From the NCBI GenBank assembly GCA_021786815.1, contig JAJYMR010000270.1:1-10607 (forward strand): DNA of 10,607 nucleotides. The letters run 5' to 3'. This DNA is from Deltaproteobacteria bacterium (GTDB taxonomy: Bacteria; Desulfobacterota; Binatia; Binatales; Binataceae). Made by a program: the position numbers and the translations under genes. Every line of letters starts with the position of its first letter. The stretch's first letter is position 1. The notes beneath the pieces are model-generated. The model saw nothing but the letters and a program-made list of their open reading frames with translations. It was not told the origin of the DNA and searched no databases. Shown here in pieces: positions 7,405-10,607 of this stretch.

Positions 7405-10283
7405 GCAGACCCTGGCTTTTTGCCGCTGCTCGGACTTTTTGGATCCGATTCGCCTGGATTTTCTGTCGAAAGCATCTCCTTGGCCAGCGCGACGAAGTCA
7501 AACCCTTTCGTCTTCGCAAGACTTTGCATTCTTCTCCAAAACAGCGCCTTTGAGGCAGTGCTGTACGATTCCGCAGTAATGTCCGAAGGCAAGCCCGCCG
7601 GACGCCACTTGCCGGGAGTCCAATAGGGAGATTCGTAAGGATCGGCGTCGATGTATAGGTTGTTCCTGTCGACCGGGAAAAGCTCCGGAGCCGCGCCCTG
7701 GTCACCGAGGCCGACCGAGTCCCTGCGAATGACAAATGTCGGCAATTTGCCCACCGTTTCAGAGATTCCGTTCCAGTTTCCCCAGCCGTTGGACAGCATC
7801 GCATGCACTGCCATCTGCGGCTGAAGTCTCGAGTCAAGCACTATGTTCGCGGCCTCGGCGCGCGTCAGAAGAGGTCCGCGAAAGGCGTGGGCGTGAACTC
7901 GGTTTGCGATATCTGCTCTTTCGGATTTATCGAGCTCCTTGACCAGATCCGTTCCAACGAAAGTCTTTGCGTCCGGATCTATTTCGAAATATCCCTTAGG
8001 GCTGCTCTCGTCCCGCTTCTCCCACTGATGATAATGATCTGTTGACCAGATGTTCTCTGCCGGGCCGCTCCTAAGGTCCACCTTCATAAAGAACGGCCGC
8101 ATCGGCCGGAGACATTGGACCTCGCCCTGATCGGTAAGCATGCGGCACTGAACGCGCAATCCGAGCATGTCAACGATTGGCAATGTGGGACAGGAAAAGA
8201 TCCTGATGTGCGTCTGGTTCTCAATTTCGCGTATTTCCCAGATGCGATCGATGACCAGCGAGGTTCGCACCAGGGCCTGATAGCACGCGCTGTTGGGTTC
8301 TTCGGCATCCCTGAACTGTTTGAGCGAAAACTGATTGACAGGCGCGCGATTCGCGAGGATCTCAAGCTCGAGCGCGCGCAGGCCAGCGAACTCATTCGAA
8401 GCCTCCATGCTGGCCATCTGTTCGAGTTCCGCTTTGAGCGGACGGCCCCATGAGTCGGCGATGTAACTCCATGTAACGTGGTCATTCGAGGACGCCGGGT
8501 TGCCTCTCACCACTTCGATGATGGTTCGCAGTTCTGTCTGCTGGCCGAGATTGAGCGCCGGCAGCACCTTGGTCTTGAGCTCCATCAGCGGAGATATGTC
8601 GGCGAACGGACCTTGAGTCCCTAGCCAACTGCTTTCGAGCGCCGTAATTTGCGCTTTGCGTGCGGCCCAACCGTTGGCCTCGCGCGCCGTGGTTGTGCCG
8701 ATATCGCTGTCCATAAAGGTGAAGGGCGACACGAACCCGACGCTGACCAGACTCTTGTCTTTCTTGTCCTTATCGAACCAACGTACGGGCACTGCGAAAT
8801 CGACTTGCCTGCTGGCCCAGTTGCCAAAGTCGGCAGACTCGGAGGACATACCCGCATAGGCCGTGACAACCATGTACACGTAATTGCCCCAGGGTTCGAA
8901 GTAGTAGGGAGAGGCTTCGAGGTTCAGGTGGCCGTCCACGAAAGCCTTTAACTTTTCGGGGTCAGCGGGCAGAGGTAAAACACGCAACGTCGCTTCCGGA
9001 AACCTGAACGGTCCCGTGGCCACCTGGAAGCCGTTGGAGCCCGTCGTGTTGTAGAGCAGATTCGTGGCACCCTCGGGACCAGTGACCGGCGGGCGACCAA
9101 CCCTCTCCTGGTTCCTCCAGCCGATGGTCTTGGAATTGGTTCGCCAGCAGATGTTCTCGCCTTTGAGATAGGTGAGGTCCAGTTCCTGCCAAAACGGCAT
9201 CACAGGCTTGAGAATCGCCGCCGGAACGGATCCCTCGACCCGGTCTGCGACCCTGAGGCCCAAGGTCTCCACGATCGGTTGATCGGGGTACTCTCGCACA
9301 CGAATCCGGAATCCGCCCGTCGGGTCGCCGCGCAGCAGCGCCAAATCCCCGAGCATTCCTCCCCGGCGAAACTGGCTAATCGCCATCTTTGCGTTGGTCA
9401 GCGCCTGATAGCAGATTTGCTGAGGGTCGGCGGCGTCGCGCATTTGTTTCAGGTTGACGGTGTTGGCGTGCAGCGTGCGCGTGAACAGGTCCAGATTTTC
9501 AGCGATCCTTTCGAGTAGGTTCGATCGACCTTTGCGATCGACCGACCCATATCCGCGAAACGCCGGCGAGGTCGCCATCTCCGCGATTGTTGCCAGGATG
9601 CCGCTCCAGCCGGTGATCGCCTTCGGGATGCTGATCCACGGATTCAGGATGTTTTCCGCTTGCGAGGGCAGGACCGAAAAGGTCGGAGGCGCATCCTCTT
9701 CGATCGCGAGTATCTCCCGAGGCTGCGGACGGTTATCGGCAAACATCTTGTCGAACACGTTCGCGCCAAGCGACAGCAGTTCGCGCCGGTTCAGGGGATG
9801 CATGGTCCACGGATCGACACTAGCGCTGAACCAGCCTTGCACCTTCGGCCAGCCGTAGACCTCGCGTCCTTCGACCTGGGAGTCTTCGTCGTCGATAAAG
9901 ATGAACGGAGAAACTTGTGCAAGGTCCCTGAAGACCAGGCGCCCGCGGTCGTCACGCTCGTACCACTCGAGCGGCACGGAAAACAGCACTTCGTTCTGCG
10001 AGGTCCAGCCGAGATTGCCGGCCTCCATGGACATCTTGCCGTAGTTGACAATCGACAGGATCACGAACGGCACGGCCGGCCGAAAGTATGCGAACTCGGG
10101 GGCAAGATTCAGATACTTGTCACAGAAGCGGGCTAGAGCACGGAAGTTCGCTTTCAGTGGAAAATTGCGCAGCACCACCTCGGTAAATTCGAACGGCGGC
10201 GGAGTAGTCAGTGTCGCTGAGCCAAGGATAAGATTGAAAGGCGGTTTTCTTCGGGAGTGGCTGCCCGGGCCGGGATTGCCCAT
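7401..10283 (-). CDS. Tandem acetoacetate decarboxylase-like protein (two ADC halves plus unassigned C-terminal region)
   Basis: Numbered from the ATG at 10283 (960 residues). The protein is an internal duplication: about 36-380 and 431-752 align throughout. For example, 278-302 and 654-678 share 13 of 25 residues including CYQAL, and both halves carry LGLRV (341-345, 707-711). The first half matches acetoacetate decarboxylase at its active site: GREVYGWPK (139-147) ends in the Schiff-base lysine position (Lys147, like Lys115 of the clostridial enzyme), and Glu98 fits the catalytic Glu76 at the same spacing from Pro. In the second half the same places read AREANGWAA and Gln493, so the lysine is Ala541 and that half is probably non-catalytic. 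Residues about 755-960 are not assigned and end in a Ser/Pro/Lys-rich tail. Canonical ADCs are about 250 residues; relatives of this fold also do aldol/dehydration chemistry, so the reaction is open. It overlaps the FAD gene by GTGA and follows the prenyl synthase. An alternative GTG start lies at 10289. Confidence 0.8.
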   Translation of the reverse strand: MGNPGPGSHSRRKPPFNLILGSATLTTPPPFEFTEVVLRNFPLKANFRALARFCDKYLNLAPEFAYFRPAVPFVILSIVNYGKMSMEAGNLGWTSQNEVLFSVPLEWYERDDRGRLVFRDLAQVSPFIFIDDEDSQVEGREVYGWPKVQGWFSASVDPWTMHPLNRRELLSLGANVFDKMFADNRPQPREILAIEEDAPPTFSVLPSQAENILNPWISIPKAITGWSGILATIAEMATSPAFRGYGSVDRKGRSNLLERIAENLDLFTRTLHANTVNLKQMRDAADPQQICYQALTNAKMAISQFRRGGMLGDLALLRGDPTGGFRIRVREYPDQPIVETLGLRVADRVEGSVPAAILKPVMPFWQELDLTYLKGENICWRTNSKTIGWRNQERVGRPPVTGPEGATNLLYNTTGSNGFQVATGPFRFPEATLRVLPLPADPEKLKAFVDGHLNLEASPYYFEPWGNYVYMVVTAYAGMSSESADFGNWASRQVDFAVPVRWFDKDKKDKSLVSVGFVSPFTFMDSDIGTTTAREANGWAARKAQITALESSWLGTQGPFADISPLMELKTKVLPALNLGQQTELRTIIEVVRGNPASSNDHVTWSYIADSWGRPLKAELEQMASMEASNEFAGLRALELEILANRAPVNQFSLKQFRDAEEPNSACYQALVRTSLVIDRIWEIREIENQTHIRIFSCPTLPIVDMLGLRVQCRMLTDQGEVQCLRPMRPFFMKVDLRSGPAENIWSTDHYHQWEKRDESSPKGYFEIDPDAKTFVGTDLVKELDKSERADIANRVHAHAFRGPLLTRAEAANIVLDSRLQPQMAVHAMLSNGWGNWNGISETVGKLPTFVIRRDSVGLGDQGAAPELFPVDRNNLYIDADPYESPYWTPGKWRPAGLPSDITAESYSTASKALFWRRMQSLAKTKGFDFVALAKEMLSTENPGESDPKSPSSGKKPGSA

Positions 10284-10284
10284 G

Positions 10285-10293
10285 ATCACCTCC
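10285..10293 (-). promoter_or_regulatory. Perfect Shine-Dalgarno GGAGGTGAT that decides the start of the tandem ADC gene
   Basis: Read on the minus strand, GGAGGTGAT is a full complement of the 16S anti-Shine-Dalgarno sequence (ATCACCTCC). The GGAGG core lies 5 bases before the ATG at 10283, an efficient spacing. The TGA stop of the prenyl synthase gene (10288-10286) lies within it, so terminating ribosomes can restart at once. The upstream GTG at 10289 lies inside this site and has no comparable site of its own, so ATG 10283 is preferred. Confidence 0.8.
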
Positions 10294-10607
10294 GCTCGAA
10301 AATCCAGGTGACGAGACCTCTGATGAAGCGTTTATCACGGCTATCGGGCACGTACTTGAACGCGGCTTCGAATTCTTCCAGCGCCGCGCCGGCGATGCCC
10401 TGTGCAATTTGCCGCGCGGAGTCGATACAGCGATAACGCTCGAGCATGCTGCGTAGCCAGGCGATCTCGCTCGGGCACTTTTTTTCGCGCGACATCGCCA
10501 GCGTCGCGAGCACTCGCTGTCGCTCCAAAGGCGTGCACTGCCGCATGAGGTGGATCAGCGGCAGCGTTCGTTTGCCCTCCCACAAATCGCCTTCGCGTAG
10601 ATCGGAA
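10286..10607 (-). CDS. Polyprenyl (geranylgeranyl/farnesyl-type) diphosphate synthase, C-terminal fragment
   Basis: About 106 residues of the C terminus are present; the gene runs off the right end. GDLWEGKRTLPLIHLMR is the conserved segment that follows the second aspartate-rich motif in trans-prenyltransferases, with the Lys of EGK contributing to diphosphate binding. The remainder has the family's closing helices: ERQRVL, an AWLRSMLERY segment, SARQIAQGIAGAALEEF and RFIRGLVTWIFERR. The first and second DDxxD motifs lie outside the window, so product chain length cannot be judged. These enzymes join isopentenyl diphosphate to allylic diphosphates in the cytosol. It is the first visible gene of the leftward operon and would supply the isoprenoid for its neighbours. 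The TGA stop lies inside the next gene's Shine-Dalgarno. The first three codons seen overlap the adapter-like nonamer and may not be genuine. Confidence 0.85.
   Translation of the reverse strand, partial: SDLREGDLWEGKRTLPLIHLMRQCTPLERQRVLATLAMSREKKCPSEIAWLRSMLERYRCIDSARQIAQGIAGAALEEFEAAFKYVPDSRDKRFIRGLVTWIFERR
10599..10607. other. Terminal AGATCGGAA, identical to the start of the Illumina TruSeq adapter
   Basis: The last nine bases equal the first nine bases of the common adapter (AGATCGGAAGAGC...), exactly at the window end and in the orientation expected for read-through. In the prenyl synthase frame they encode Ser-Asp-Leu just before Arg-Glu-GDLWEGKRT, where relatives more often have a Gly-Lys-Glu type sequence. 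Probable residual adapter, though nine bases can match by chance. Confidence 0.55.

Noticed and set aside
6989..7837. 282-residue minus-strand ORF across the ADC/FAD gene junction
   Set aside because: It is a shifted frame over two genes whose own frames carry clear family motifs; its translation is Arg/Ser/Cys-rich without recognisable domains.
7401..10283. Calling the double ADC protein an acetoacetate decarboxylase (adc)
   Set aside because: Only the active-site pattern of the first half matches; length, duplication and operon context differ too much to assign that reaction or symbol.
1..10607. tRNA, rRNA, CRISPR array, insertion sequence or attachment site
   Set aside because: I saw no direct-repeat array, transposase motif, terminal inverted repeat or RNA-gene signature; nearly every base is accounted for by protein-coding genes.

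Overview
The window is one GC-rich, almost fully coding stretch that looks proteobacterial (probably alpha- or betaproteobacterial soil or environmental DNA). That is an inference from gene families and gene density; there is no rRNA, tRNA or other marker gene. Both ends look like raw contig ends. The first nine bases are a poly-G run, and the last nine bases (AGATCGGAA) equal the first nine bases of the common Illumina adapter.

Layout. Positions 1-120 are open in one + frame and may be the tail of an unrecognised gene. Positions 193-3521 (+) hold a large signalling protein: two zinc ribbons, a class III nucleotide-cyclase domain, an AAA/STAND-type ATPase and a TPR-like tail. It is split into two ORFs by an apparent one-base deletion near 827-829. 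It is followed, with a GTGA stop/start overlap, by an NAD(P)-binding extended-SDR oxidoreductase (3518-4522, +).

On the other strand, read from the right end leftwards, is a tight run of four genes: the C-terminal end of a polyprenyl diphosphate synthase (10607-10286), a 960-residue protein made of two acetoacetate-decarboxylase-like halves plus an unassigned C-terminal region (10283-7401), a 715-residue FAD-dependent oxidoreductase of the amine oxidase/carotenoid desaturase type (7404-5257), and a SAM-dependent methyltransferase (5270-4497). The last three overlap, and the first is joined to the second through a perfect Shine-Dalgarno sequence that contains its stop codon. The two strands converge, with the SDR and methyltransferase genes overlapping by 26 bp at their 3' ends.

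How they may work together. A prenyl diphosphate synthase, an FAD desaturase-like enzyme and a methyltransferase in one translationally coupled unit suggest synthesis and tailoring of an isoprenoid. The double ADC-like protein is the unusual member: its first half keeps the family's Schiff-base lysine and its second half has lost it. I do not recognise this four-gene set as a characterised pathway. No terminator, CRISPR array, tRNA, rRNA or mobile element was seen, and no stretch over 300 bases lacks a gene.
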